Assembly: GCF_024505145.1 (NCBI RefSeq)
Contig: NZ_JANIAA010000029.1
Location: forward strand, 1-64,000
DNA length: 64,000 bases
Reading direction: 5' to 3'
Source of the DNA: Streptomyces rugosispiralis
GTDB lineage: Bacteria; Actinomycetota; Actinomycetes; Streptomycetales; Streptomycetaceae
Shown here: piece by piece, positions 8,553 to 17,614 of the stretch
Layout: the number at the start of each line of letters is the position of its first letter
Position numbering within the stretch: the first letter of the stretch is position 1
Program-made: the position numbers and the translations under genes
Notes under the pieces: model-generated
The model's input: only the letters and a program-made list of their open reading frames with translations
Databases searched by the model: none
What the model was told of the DNA's origin: nothing

Positions 8553-11420
8553 TCAGTCGTCCTTCTCCAGCGAGAGCGCGAAGATATGCGCCCGTGCGGT
8601 GCCCGAGGGGGCGCCCAGGGTGATCGCCGACAGCTCCTTGGCCGGGTCCAGCTCCACCACCTGGTGGAAGATGGCTGCCTTGGTGCCCAACGGGCCGGTG
8701 CGGGTGTGGATCTGACTCGTCCGCACCGCCTCCGTCTCCCCGTACGCCGGACCCGACATCCAGCCCGTCAGCCGGATGGTCAACTTGCCCGTGGAGCCGT
8801 CGGCGTACGCGGCCTCGGCGGGGACGGACACATTGCCGGTGTCGCCCGCGCCCAGCACATGCAGCCTGGTGTAGCCACCCGCCGTGACCGCGACCTTCTG
8901 ACCCGCGGCGATGACATTGTTGTTGGAGCCCTCGCTGCCGTTGGTGAACGCGAAGGTGATCCCGTCGTCCTCGGTCTGCCCGGTCTGCGGCAGTTGCGCC
9001 ATCGGATAGGTGCGGCCCGTACCGTCGAAGTCGCCGTCTCCGTAGTACATCTCGGTGGTGATGGCGTCGTTGTCGAAGTGCCCGGTCAGATCGACCTGGG
9101 TGACCGCGCCCGCCTGCGGCAGCTCCGGCAGGCCCCAGGGGTCGGCCGGGGTGGTGACCTTCACCGGGGCGATCCGGAAGTCCGGCCGGGTGCCCGCCGG
9201 GTAGATCACCGCCTCGTCCTCCCGGCCCAGCTCCAGCTCGACCTCGCCGTTCCCCAGGTCACGCCACTTCGGCGCGGGGCCGCCGACCCCGGAGACCGCG
9301 ACCCGGCCGCCGATCGAGTGGCGGACCCGGCAGGGCTCCCCGGCCAGGCTGCGCACCCGCACCCAGCGCGTCCTCCCGCCCGTACGCACCCCGCTGACCA
9401 GGAACGCGCCCTGGGTACGGAAGTCGTGCAGCGTGACGTCCCGCCACTCGCCCGGCACCCCGGGGAAGAACCGGATGGTCCCGCCCCAGCTCTGGCAGAG
9501 CATGTCGTGGATCGCCTGCGCGCCCGACAGCGGGGTCTCGATCACCGGACCCGCCTCGTAGTAGTGGGTATTGGGCTGGATGAACCGCGCCACCAGCTCC
9601 CGCAGATACTTCAGCGCGTCATCGCCGCGCCCCATCTGCGTCGAGATCGAGGCCGCGCCCGAGAAGCTGTAGCCGCGCAGCGCGCCCTCGAAGCTGATCC
9701 AGTGCTCCAGTGAGCGGGCGATCAGGTCCCGGTGCTCCTTCTGGTCCCAGTTGACCAGGTAGAGCGGGTAGACCGAGAGCATATGGGAGTAGTGGCGGTG
9801 GGACTTGGCGAAGGGGACGCCGGTGCCGACCATGAAGCCGTTCTCGTCCACCGGATAGTCGACCAGCTTCTCCAGCACCTCGCGCCACTTGGGCACCAGC
9901 GGATCGTCCTTGTCCAGCAACTCGACCGTGGTCAGCAGGGTCTGACAGGACCAGCGCAGCAGCGCCAGGTCGTAGTTGCAGTCCGGGGCCGCGCCGTACT
10001 CGGGCGAGAAGGTCTTCGGCAGGTGCAGCCTGCCGTCCGACTGCTCGGTGAGGAAGTGCAGATAGTAGTTGGTGGAGCGGCGCAGCAGCGGATAGAGCAC
10101 ATCCTCCAGCAGACCCCGGTCCATGGTGTGGCGGTAGGACAGCCAGACGTTGTGCAGCGCCCAGGGCAGATCGCCGACCTCGGGGGAGTCCCCGACGCCC
10201 GGCACCGGCACCGTGCCGTTGTCCTCGCACTGCGCGTCCGTGGAGCGGCGCAGCCCGGCCGAGTCGGCGCGGTACTCGGGCTTGAGGCCGCCGATGAGCA
10301 CATCGGTGTTCTCGGCGAGGGTGCGCGGAATCGCGTCAAGCTCCAGGTGGTTGGAGCCGTGCACCGGCCAGTACTCCAGCTGGACGTTGAGGTTCCACCA
10401 CACCCCGGGCCACGGGGTCGGCTCCACCCACGGGCCGGTGGTGGCCATGACCGGGGCGTGCTCACGGGCGGCGCAGGCGAGCTTGTAGAGCTGGATCCAG
10501 TAGAAGCTCTGGAGCATCCCGTCGGGCACCGAGATGAAGCTCTTGCGGTAGAAGCGGTGCCACCACTCGTAGTGGGTGCGCCGCAGGCTGGATACCGGCA
10601 GCGCGGACGCCTTGCGCACGGTGGTCCGCGCCCGGCCCTCCGCGTCCGTACCCGGAAAGGAGTGCGCCACGGCCAGGTAGTACGTGCGCTCCCGGCCGCT
10701 GCCGCGCTGCTTGTACGCGCTCACCGTCTGCCCGCCGGCCACCAGCGACTGGACGGTGACGCCGAGCCCGTCCTCGGTGCGGCTGACCGGGGCCGGGTTG
10801 GGCTCGAAGCCCTTCGGCGGATCCTCGCGGACGATGCGCGGGCTGACCGCCGGTGAGGGCCTGAACTCCCAGCGGAACCCCTCCTCGCCCGCGCTCGCCT
10901 CGACGGTGGCCAGCAGCATGGTGCGGTCGTTGTGCACCAGCGCGCGGAGCTTCAGCTTCCCCTTGTCCGTGGTGACCGTGCCGCGCAGCTCGGCGTTCCA
11001 CAGGTCCAGCCGCAGATCGACGCCGGTGATGGCGCCGACCGGGCGCAACAGCAGATTGCCGACCGGGAGCCGTGCCACCCCCCAGTCGCTGCCGCCCTCG
11101 GTGGGCCGGTGGTCCTGCACCTCGCTGTGGTGGATCGTGAACCGCAGCGCGTTCTCCCCGGGCTCCTGGTAGATCATCGAGCCGAGCAGGCCATTGCCGA
11201 GGAAGGGCCCCTCGTACCACGTTCTCGGCAAGCGCTTCCAGAGCAGATCCTGGCCGCTGAGGAAGCTCTCCCACTCCTGGTCGGTGCGCATGCCGCCGAG
11301 GGCCACCGACTGCTGTGGCTGGGCCGCCGCCTCCTGCTCGGGGAGGACCGTGCCGACGGCCGTGCTCGCGGCCGCACCCGCCGCCACCCGGCCCAGGAAC
11401 CCGCGTCTGCTGACTGGCAT
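8553..11420 (-). CDS. secreted GH95-like alpha-L-fucosidase/galactosidase
   Basis: This is a 955-residue exported glycosidase. A Tat signal (SRRGFLGR at 4-11, followed by an Ala-rich stretch) opens the protein. The GH95 (alpha/alpha)6 barrel is recognisable by WWNLNVQLEYWP (341-352), which holds the active-site asparagine pair N343 and N345. SPEYG (472-476) has the probable acid E474, and HRHYSHM (541-547) fits the family. Residues from about 760 on look like an added beta domain. The family acts on alpha-L-fucosides or alpha-L-galactosides by inversion; the substrate here is not known. It diverges from a GH97 gene, so both probably attack the same plant or algal polysaccharide. RBS GGGAG lies 9 nt upstream. 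Confidence 0.82.
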   Translation of the reverse strand: MPVSRRGFLGRVAAGAAASTAVGTVLPEQEAAAQPQQSVALGGMRTDQEWESFLSGQDLLWKRLPRTWYEGPFLGNGLLGSMIYQEPGENALRFTIHHSEVQDHRPTEGGSDWGVARLPVGNLLLRPVGAITGVDLRLDLWNAELRGTVTTDKGKLKLRALVHNDRTMLLATVEASAGEEGFRWEFRPSPAVSPRIVREDPPKGFEPNPAPVSRTEDGLGVTVQSLVAGGQTVSAYKQRGSGRERTYYLAVAHSFPGTDAEGRARTTVRKASALPVSSLRRTHYEWWHRFYRKSFISVPDGMLQSFYWIQLYKLACAAREHAPVMATTGPWVEPTPWPGVWWNLNVQLEYWPVHGSNHLELDAIPRTLAENTDVLIGGLKPEYRADSAGLRRSTDAQCEDNGTVPVPGVGDSPEVGDLPWALHNVWLSYRHTMDRGLLEDVLYPLLRRSTNYYLHFLTEQSDGRLHLPKTFSPEYGAAPDCNYDLALLRWSCQTLLTTVELLDKDDPLVPKWREVLEKLVDYPVDENGFMVGTGVPFAKSHRHYSHMLSVYPLYLVNWDQKEHRDLIARSLEHWISFEGALRGYSFSGAASISTQMGRGDDALKYLRELVARFIQPNTHYYEAGPVIETPLSGAQAIHDMLCQSWGGTIRFFPGVPGEWRDVTLHDFRTQGAFLVSGVRTGGRTRWVRVRSLAGEPCRVRHSIGGRVAVSGVGGPAPKWRDLGNGEVELELGREDEAVIYPAGTRPDFRIAPVKVTTPADPWGLPELPQAGAVTQVDLTGHFDNDAITTEMYYGDGDFDGTGRTYPMAQLPQTGQTEDDGITFAFTNGSEGSNNNVIAAGQKVAVTAGGYTRLHVLGAGDTGNVSVPAEAAYADGSTGKLTIRLTGWMSGPAYGETEAVRTSQIHTRTGPLGTKAAIFHQVVELDPAKELSAITLGAPSGTARAHIFALSLEKDD

Positions 11421-11450
11421 CCCGATCTTCTCCCGTCCCCGAAGCGATCA

Positions 11451-11530
11451 GATTGCTCCGATGATTTGGCTAGACGGGAGCGTAGAAACGGGCTGATGAT
11501 GCGTCAAGGCACCCGATTGCTCTGATGTAT
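11451..11530. promoter_or_regulatory. repeated candidate operator between GH95 and GH97
   Basis: The 149-bp divergent gap holds two direct copies of a 13-bp word, GATTGCTCCGATG at 11451 and GATTGCTCTGATG at 11515, with 64 bp between their starts. Each copy is followed by an AT-rich step, and the words are much less GC-rich than their surroundings. One copy lies near each gene start, which would suit joint control by one sugar-responsive regulator. No regulator gene is adjacent. Confidence 0.45.
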
Positions 11531-11569
11531 CGAGCGCCGTGTCGAGGATGCGGTGAACGAGGAGGAACG

Positions 11570-13417
11570 ATGCATACGGCACGATCAAAGGTCACCAGAG
11601 CCGTGGCCGCCCTCGCCTGCGCGGCCGCCGTGCTGGTGCCGCTCCGGGCGGCGGCATCGGACGGTCGTGCGCAGGACTGGCGGCTGACCGGAAAGGGGCA
11701 GGTCAGCGGGGAGCTGAGGCTGAACAACGAGGGCGCGCTGACGCTGACCGCACGCCATGGCGCCACCACCGTGCTGCGGCCTTCGGGCCTGGGAATCCGT
11801 ACCGCCGAGACCGATTTCAGCAAGGGCTTGCGGTTCGCGGGGCGCAGCGACCGCAAGGTCCACGAGAGCTACACGACCACCACCGGCCGCCGCACCCACC
11901 ACACCTCCGACGCCTCCGAGTCCACCTTCACCTTCCGCAAGGACGGGCGGACGCTGAAGGTGGTCGTCCGGGTCTCCGCCGACGGGCTGGCCTACCGCTA
12001 TGTGCTGCCGGACAAGGGGACGGTCACGGTGCTCGGCGAGAGCACCGAGTACGCCGTCCCGCCGTCCGCCGACTCCTTCCTCCTGCCGTACGACAACGGC
12101 CGCCAGGACTACGAGTCCGCCCATGACCACGGCACGGTCGCCGACGCCGAGGCGGGCGACTACGGCTATCCGTCGCTCTTCCACATCGGCTCAAGCTGGA
12201 TGCTGATCGAGGAGGCGGACCTCAACAGCTCCTACGGCGGCTCCCGGCTCACCCTCGACTCCGCCACCGACCGCTTCAAGCTCACCCTCCCCGACCCCGC
12301 CGAGGTCAGCGGCCCCGGGCTGACCACGCCCTGGCGGACCATGGTCATCGGTGACCTCGCCACCGTCACCGAGAGCGATCTGCCGACCGATCTGGCCGCT
12401 CCCTCCGAGGTCGCCGACACCTCATGGATCAAACCGGGCCGGGCGGCCTGGTCCTGGTGGTCGGACGGGCAGAGCCCGACCAGCCTGGACGCCCAGAAGA
12501 AGTTCGTGGACTTCGCGGCGCGCGAGGGCTGGGAGTACATCCTGGTGGACTCCGGCTGGAGCGACTCCTGGATGCCCGAGCTGACCGCGTACGCCAAGGA
12601 GAAGGGCGTCGGCGTCTGGCTGTGGGCCCGCTGGCAGACCATCGACGCGCAGAGCGAGCGGGACCGGCTGTTCCCGCTGTGGAAGTCCTGGGGGATCGCC
12701 GGGCTGAAGATCGACTTCCTGGAGTCGGACGGCCAGGACCGGATGCGCTGGTACGACGCGGTCTTCAAGGACAGCGCCCGGCACAAGCTGATGCTGAACT
12801 TCCACGGCGCCACGATCCCGCGCGGCCAGGAGCGGACCTGGCCGCAACTGATGAGCACCGAGGCGGTCAAGGGCGCCGAGGGCACCCGCCCCAAGCCGGG
12901 CCGCCAGCCCTTCCCGGCGGCGCACTACACGACCCTGCCCTTCACCCGGAACCTCATCGGGCCCATGGACTTCACGCCGGTGACCCTCACGGGGGTGCGG
13001 CCCACGAGCGACGCGGCCGAACTCGCGCTGTCGGTCGTCTACGAGTCCGGGGTGCAGCACTTCGCCGACAGCGTGGAGTCGTACGAGAGCAGGCCGCTGG
13101 AGCTGAAGTTCCTGAACCAGGTGCCCACGGTGTGGGACGAGACAAAGCTGGTCGACGGCGACCCCGGCGACCGCGCCGTCCTGGCCCGCCGCTCGGGCGA
13201 CACCTGGTACCTGGGCGCGATCACCTCGGGAGAGGCCCGCACGCTGGACGAGCCGCTGAGCTTCCTCGGCAGGGGCGGCTGGCGGATCGAGGTCTGGAAG
13301 GACGGCCCCGACGGCAAGGTCGTCACCGAGACCCAGGAGGTCACGGCGGCCTCCCGGTTCAAGGTGGCCATCCCGAAGAACGGCGGCTTCGCGGCGAAGC
13401 TGACGAAGACCGGCTGA
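11570..13417 (+). CDS. secreted GH97 alpha-glycosidase, retaining type
   Basis: This is a 615-residue exported alpha-glycosidase. The ATG at 11570 has AGGAGG 4 nt upstream and opens a clean Sec signal peptide ending near AAASDG (residue 30). The GH97 TIM barrel shows LKIDF with D382 as the likely nucleophile and STEAVKGAE with E431 as acid/base. This matches the retaining (alpha-galactosidase-like) branch rather than the inverting SusB alpha-glucosidase branch. An N-terminal beta-sandwich and a short C-terminal beta domain flank the barrel. The divergent GH95 partner suggests stepwise removal of alpha-linked side chains outside the cell. The family is clear; the substrate is inferred. Confidence 0.87.
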   Translation: MHTARSKVTRAVAALACAAAVLVPLRAAASDGRAQDWRLTGKGQVSGELRLNNEGALTLTARHGATTVLRPSGLGIRTAETDFSKGLRFAGRSDRKVHESYTTTTGRRTHHTSDASESTFTFRKDGRTLKVVVRVSADGLAYRYVLPDKGTVTVLGESTEYAVPPSADSFLLPYDNGRQDYESAHDHGTVADAEAGDYGYPSLFHIGSSWMLIEEADLNSSYGGSRLTLDSATDRFKLTLPDPAEVSGPGLTTPWRTMVIGDLATVTESDLPTDLAAPSEVADTSWIKPGRAAWSWWSDGQSPTSLDAQKKFVDFAAREGWEYILVDSGWSDSWMPELTAYAKEKGVGVWLWARWQTIDAQSERDRLFPLWKSWGIAGLKIDFLESDGQDRMRWYDAVFKDSARHKLMLNFHGATIPRGQERTWPQLMSTEAVKGAEGTRPKPGRQPFPAAHYTTLPFTRNLIGPMDFTPVTLTGVRPTSDAAELALSVVYESGVQHFADSVESYESRPLELKFLNQVPTVWDETKLVDGDPGDRAVLARRSGDTWYLGAITSGEARTLDEPLSFLGRGGWRIEVWKDGPDGKVVTETQEVTAASRFKVAIPKNGGFAAKLTKTG

Positions 13418-13422
13418 GCCGC

Positions 13423-13463
13423 CCGCGTCTGTGCCGCCCCGCAGCGGGGCGCCACAGACGCGG
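13423..13463 (+). terminator. long hairpin after the GH97 gene
   Basis: CCGCGTCTGTG and CACAGACGCGG pair, and a GC core (CGCCCCG/CGGGGCG) continues the stem almost to the loop. It starts a few nt after the GH97 stop codon. Confidence 0.8.
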
Positions 13464-13721
13464 CCGGGGCGGGGCCCACCTGTGGGGGGCGGACCCCGCC
13501 CCTCGGGCTTGCCTGTGGGGGCGGGGTCCGCCCCTCGGACCTGCCTTGCGGGGGCGGGTGCCGCCCCTCGTCCCCGCCGCGACGGCGGGACGTCCGACGG
13601 CGCGGCTCGGCGGTGCCGAACCATCCGCGTGGGCGGGCGACCTCAGCCCAAGCCGAGGGGTCACCAAGCCCAGAGGGGCGAGCCCAGAACCACCGAACCC
13701 GGCGAACCCCCAAGCGCAGCG
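13464..13721. other. GC-rich intergenic tract
   Basis: This is the gap between the GH97 terminator and the TetR gene. It contains several copies of a GGGGCGG...CCGCCCC theme with small inverted repeats. I see no gene or clear promoter in it. Confidence 0.6.
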
Positions 13722-14546
13722 CTACCGCTGCAGCGCTTCCTTGATCGTCCGCATGACCTCCGTCAGCGGCGCGTCCGTCCGCGCCACCATCACCACCACC
13801 TCGTCCTCCTCCGACGCCGAGACCGTCGCCGCGGGGCGCCCGCCGGCCACGACGGGGCGCCCCCCGATGCCGCTCCCGAACGTTTCGCGGACGATCGCGA
13901 AGGCGTGGTCCAGCTGGGACTCCACATCGCCCCGGCCGCCCGCCCGCAGCCAGCGCCGCAGCACATGGTTGTGGGCCGTGACCACGGCCGACGCGGCGAC
14001 CTCGGCCAGCAGCGGATCGTCGTCGCCGTCGTGGTGGGCGCCCTCGTCGAAGTGGCCCAGCAGATAGCGGGTGAACAGCCGCTCGTAGCGGGCCACCGAG
14101 GCGATCTCCCGCTCCCGCAGGGCCGGTACCTCACGGGTCAGCCGGTAGCGCTCCACGGAGACGGCGGGCGAGGCCGCGTACATCCGCATGACCTCCTTGA
14201 TCCCGCGGCACACGGTGTCCAGGGGGTTCTCATGCGGAGGCGCCGCGTCCAGCACCGCCGCCGCCCGCACCAGCGTGTCGTCGTGGTCCGGGAAGATCGC
14301 CTCTTCCTTGGAGCGGAAGTGCCGGAAGAAGGTGCGCCGGGCGACCCCCGCCGTGGCCGCGATCTCGTCGACAGTCGTCGCCTCGTACCCCTGCGTCGCG
14401 AACAACTCCATCGCCGCGGCCGCGAGTTTGCGGCGCATGGACAGACGCTGGGCCGCGGCGCGGCGGCTTCCCGCGCTCTCACCGCCACCGGATGAGGGGG
14501 TTCGCTTCGTACGCTCCGTACGCGTGGCCTTCACGGGCTGGGACAT
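13722..14546 (-). CDS. TetR-family transcriptional regulator
   Basis: This 274-residue regulator has the TetR helix-turn-helix (TVDEIAATAGVARRTFFRHF) in the first third and a ligand domain with no obvious specific fold. The C-terminal 40 residues are acidic and Val-rich. The ATG at 14546 is chosen because the protein sequence upstream is low-complexity; its RBS is weak. It follows a fused 3-hydroxyacyl-CoA dehydrogenase gene on the same strand (115-bp gap). The EMC operon lies 5.5 kb away, so an acyl-CoA-responsive repressor of these genes is plausible but unproven. Confidence 0.85.
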   Translation of the reverse strand: MSQPVKATRTERTKRTPSSGGGESAGSRRAAAQRLSMRRKLAAAAMELFATQGYEATTVDEIAATAGVARRTFFRHFRSKEEAIFPDHDDTLVRAAAVLDAAPPHENPLDTVCRGIKEVMRMYAASPAVSVERYRLTREVPALREREIASVARYERLFTRYLLGHFDEGAHHDGDDDPLLAEVAASAVVTAHNHVLRRWLRAGGRGDVESQLDHAFAIVRETFGSGIGGRPVVAGGRPAATVSASEEDEVVVMVARTDAPLTEVMRTIKEALQR

Positions 14547-14661
14547 GTGGGGAACGTAACACGCTTGTGAGTGCCGGTGCGGGGGCAGACCGACTGATGG
14601 CTCCAGCAGCCCGCCCCACCGGGTACCGGAGTCAGACGGTCCGCCCCACCCGGAGGCGTAC

Positions 14662-16500
14662 TCAGGCTTTGGCATACTCGCGGAAGCCGCGCCCGGTCTT
14701 GCGCCCGAGGCAACCGGCGGCCACCAGATGCTCCAGCAGCGGCGCCGGTGCCAGGCCCGGCTCGCGGAACTCCCGGTGCAGCACCTGCTCGATGGCCAGC
14801 GACACATCGAGCCCCACGACGTCGAGCAGCTCGAAGGGGCCCATCGGATAGCCGCCGCCCAGCTTCATCGCGGCGTCGATGGCGTCCGGGGTGGCGTAGT
14901 GCTCCTGGACCATCTTCACGGCGTTGTTGAGGTACGGGAACAGCAGGGCGTTCACGATGAAGCCCGCCCGGTCGCCGCAGTCCACCGGGTGTTTGCGCAC
15001 CGCCGCGCACACCGCGTGCGCGGTCGCGCGCACATCGTCCGCGGTCAGCACGGTGTGCACCACCTCGACCAGCTTCATCGCGGGCGCCGGGTTGAAGAAG
15101 TGCAGGCCCACCACGTCCTGCGGCCGCGAGGTCACCCGTGCGCAGGCGACGACCGGCAGCGAGGAGGTGGTCGTGGCCAGCACCGCGCCCGGTTTGCAGA
15201 CCTTGTCCAGCACCCGGAACAGCTCCTGCTTGACCACCAGGTCCTCGGCCACCGCCTCCACGGCCAGGTCCACGTCGGCGAACGCGTCGAGCGCGTCGGC
15301 CGGGGTGATCCGGGCCAGCGTCTGCTCCCGGGCCTGCTCGGTCATCCGCCCCTTGGACACCGACTTTTTCAGGGATTTCCCTATGCGGGCCTTCGCCGCC
15401 GTGGCCTTCTCCAGGGTCCGGCCGGCCAGCACCACCTCCAGGCCCGCCTTGGCGAAGACCTCGGCGATCCCGGAGGCCATCGTGCCCGAGCCGGCGATGC
15501 CGACGGCGCGCACGGGCCGCGCTCCCTCCGTGGAGTGCCCCACCTCGGCCGTCGCGGCGTCCGGGACGATGGTGGCGCTGCCCGGCGCCTCGTACGTGTA
15601 GAAGCCGCGCCCCGCCTTACGGCCGGTGAGCCCGGCCTGGGCGAGCTGCCCCAGGATGGGCGCGGGCGCGTGCAGCCGGTCGCCGGAGGCGGCGTACATG
15701 GCCTCCAGGACGGTGCGGGCGGTGTCGACGCCGATCAGGTCGAGCAGGGCCAGCGGGCCCATCGGCAGCCCGCAGCCCAGCTTCATCGCGGCGTCGATGT
15801 CCTCCCGCGCCGCGTACTTGGCCTCGTACATCGCGGCGGCCTGGTTGAGATAGCCGAACAGCAGCCCGTCGGCGACGAACCCGGGCCGGTCGCCGAGCGC
15901 CACCGGCTCCTTGCCCAGGTCGTGGGCGAGCGCGGTGACCGCCTCGACGGCCGCGGGGGCGGTCAGCACGCTGGAGACGATCTCGACGAGCTTCATCGCG
16001 GGCGCCGGGTTGAAGAAGTGGAGGCCCAGGACCCGCTCCGGATGGGCGGATTCGGCGGCCAGCCGGGTCACCGACAGCGCGTTGGTGCCGGTCGCGAGGA
16101 CCGTGGCGGGGCTGACCACGGTGTCCAGCTCGGCGAAGACCTGGTGCTTGGTGTCGTAGTCCTCCGGCACCACCTCGATCACCAGCGCCGCGTCGGCGGC
16201 GGCGCGCAGATCGGTGGAGACGCGGAAGCGGTCGAGGATCCCGGTCCGCTCCCGCTCGCTGATCCGCTCGCGCTGCACGGCGCGGGCGGTGGCGACCTCG
16301 AGCGCGGTGACGGCTCGGCGGCAGGCGCCTTCGTCGATGTCGATGCCGATCACCTCGCGGCCCGCCCGGGCCAGGATCTCGGCGATGCCGGTGCCCATCG
16401 TGCCGAGCCCGACGACGGCGACAGTAGTGAGCGGGGCCCGGGAGGGGGAGAGATCAGAGGGGGACGTAGTGCTGACGCCGGTGTGTGGGAGACGGTCCAT
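14662..16500 (-). CDS. tandem-duplicated 3-hydroxyacyl-CoA dehydrogenase
   Basis: The protein has 612 residues from the ATG at 16500, with GGAG 6 nt upstream. It contains two complete 3-hydroxyacyl-CoA dehydrogenase modules in one chain. Module 1 opens with the NAD-binding motif VGLGTMGTGIA. Module 2 opens with AGSGTMASGIA near residue 310. Each continues to its own GLHFFNPAPAMKLVE motif and C-terminal dimerisation domain. Single-module enzymes have about 285 residues and dimerise, so this is a covalent pseudo-dimer. Oxidation or reduction of 3-hydroxybutyryl-CoA would link acetoacetyl-CoA to crotonyl-CoA, the substrate of Ccr. It is not a FadB fusion because no crotonase domain is present. 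Confidence 0.9.
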   Translation of the reverse strand: MDRLPHTGVSTTSPSDLSPSRAPLTTVAVVGLGTMGTGIAEILARAGREVIGIDIDEGACRRAVTALEVATARAVQRERISERERTGILDRFRVSTDLRAAADAALVIEVVPEDYDTKHQVFAELDTVVSPATVLATGTNALSVTRLAAESAHPERVLGLHFFNPAPAMKLVEIVSSVLTAPAAVEAVTALAHDLGKEPVALGDRPGFVADGLLFGYLNQAAAMYEAKYAAREDIDAAMKLGCGLPMGPLALLDLIGVDTARTVLEAMYAASGDRLHAPAPILGQLAQAGLTGRKAGRGFYTYEAPGSATIVPDAATAEVGHSTEGARPVRAVGIAGSGTMASGIAEVFAKAGLEVVLAGRTLEKATAAKARIGKSLKKSVSKGRMTEQAREQTLARITPADALDAFADVDLAVEAVAEDLVVKQELFRVLDKVCKPGAVLATTTSSLPVVACARVTSRPQDVVGLHFFNPAPAMKLVEVVHTVLTADDVRATAHAVCAAVRKHPVDCGDRAGFIVNALLFPYLNNAVKMVQEHYATPDAIDAAMKLGGGYPMGPFELLDVVGLDVSLAIEQVLHREFREPGLAPAPLLEHLVAAGCLGRKTGRGFREYAKA

Positions 16501-16894
16501 CGCGGACTCCAGAGGGTGTTCCCCGGATGTGGGGATGAAGTGACGACTGAGGGGAGTTCGTGTCATGCCGCTGCTGCCGTTCACGCCACGCACGCGCGGG
16601 GGGCTGACGCGGCTGACACAAATCCCCGATGGAAGGGCTTGCACGCTCCCTTACGGACGGCGCCGCACGGAGGAAACTGCCCGTGGGAGACACGCGGCAG
16701 GCCCTGTCCCGGGGCCATGCCTCAACTGCTGTTCTGGAACCGCCGAACCGACGTCACACAAGGCGGCTGCGTCACCAGGCCGCCGGAGCAGGGGTGCTGC
16801 TCGTGTCGCCATCTTAACTCGTGGGTAACCAAGATGCCAGAGCTCAAAGTGCGGCCGCGCCGGAACGCGGCCCACCGGGGAGGGGAGACCTCGT
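16501..16894. other. divergent gap with an imperfect inverted repeat
   Basis: This 394-bp region lies between the dehydrogenase (minus) and HEAT (plus) starts. CATCTT (16810-16815) and AAGATG (16831-16836) form a 6-bp inverted repeat around 15 nt, about 60 bp upstream of the HEAT gene. I could not assign a convincing -35/-10 pair for either gene. Confidence 0.3.
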
Positions 16895-17575
16895 ATGGAC
16901 GATGAATTCCGGACGCTGACGGAGCGGGTACGGGCCTCGCTCTCAACCCCCCAGGAAACCGCGGCCCATGCCTCGCTGCTCGCGCTCGTGCGCCAGGGCA
17001 CCCCCGCCGCGCGTGAACAGCTGGCCCGCATCCTCGTCGCGCCGGAGCAGCCGCTGTGGGCCCGCGAGACGGCCGCCTTCGTGCTCGGCAGCGCCAAGGA
17101 CCGCCGGGCCTTCGAAACCCTTGTCCTCCTGCTCAACTACCGCGAGCCGGCCCGCTGTGCGACCGCCGCCCGGGTGCTGGCCCGGCTCGGCGATCCGCGC
17201 ACCGCGCGGGCCGCCGCCGCCCTGGCCACGAACCCCTTGCGCACCGCCTACTCCCTGCACCCCATCCGGCTGCTGGTGGAGCTGCGGGCCCCCGAGTCCG
17301 TACCGGCCCTGGTGGCCGCCCTGGAGCGGCAGTTGGCGGCCCGCGACCGGCACTGGGCGATCGCCCGCGCTTGCGTGGAGGGCCTGGGCGCGATCGGCGA
17401 CGAGCGCGCCATCCCCGCCCTTACCGCCGCCGCCCAGCACATACGCCTCAGCGCGGCGGCCGCCGCCGCGCTGGCCCGGATCACCGGCGAGGGCGCCGTC
17501 ACGGGCGGGGGCGCGCCGGAGCCGGCGGGCAAGGGCGGCGCGGCGGAGAGGATGGGTGAGGCACGGGTGCCGTGA
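16895..17575 (+). CDS. HEAT-repeat protein
   Basis: This 226-residue soluble protein consists of HEAT / PBS-lyase-like helical repeats. Units such as REQLARILVAPEQPLWARE, FETLVLLLNYREPARCAT and IPALTAAAQHIRLSAAAA are readable from about residue 25 to 205. A short Gly/Ala-rich tail follows. There are no catalytic motifs or membrane segments, so a scaffolding or adaptor role is likely. RBS GGGGAG lies 7 nt upstream. It is convergent with the radical SAM gene (39-bp gap). The partner is not identifiable from the sequence. Confidence 0.75.
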   Translation: MDDEFRTLTERVRASLSTPQETAAHASLLALVRQGTPAAREQLARILVAPEQPLWARETAAFVLGSAKDRRAFETLVLLLNYREPARCATAARVLARLGDPRTARAAAALATNPLRTAYSLHPIRLLVELRAPESVPALVAALERQLAARDRHWAIARACVEGLGAIGDERAIPALTAAAQHIRLSAAAAAALARITGEGAVTGGGAPEPAGKGGAAERMGEARVP

Positions 17576-17614
17576 GGGGGGAGCGGGGGCGGCCGGTTTT
17601 CCGGGTAGTGGCGG

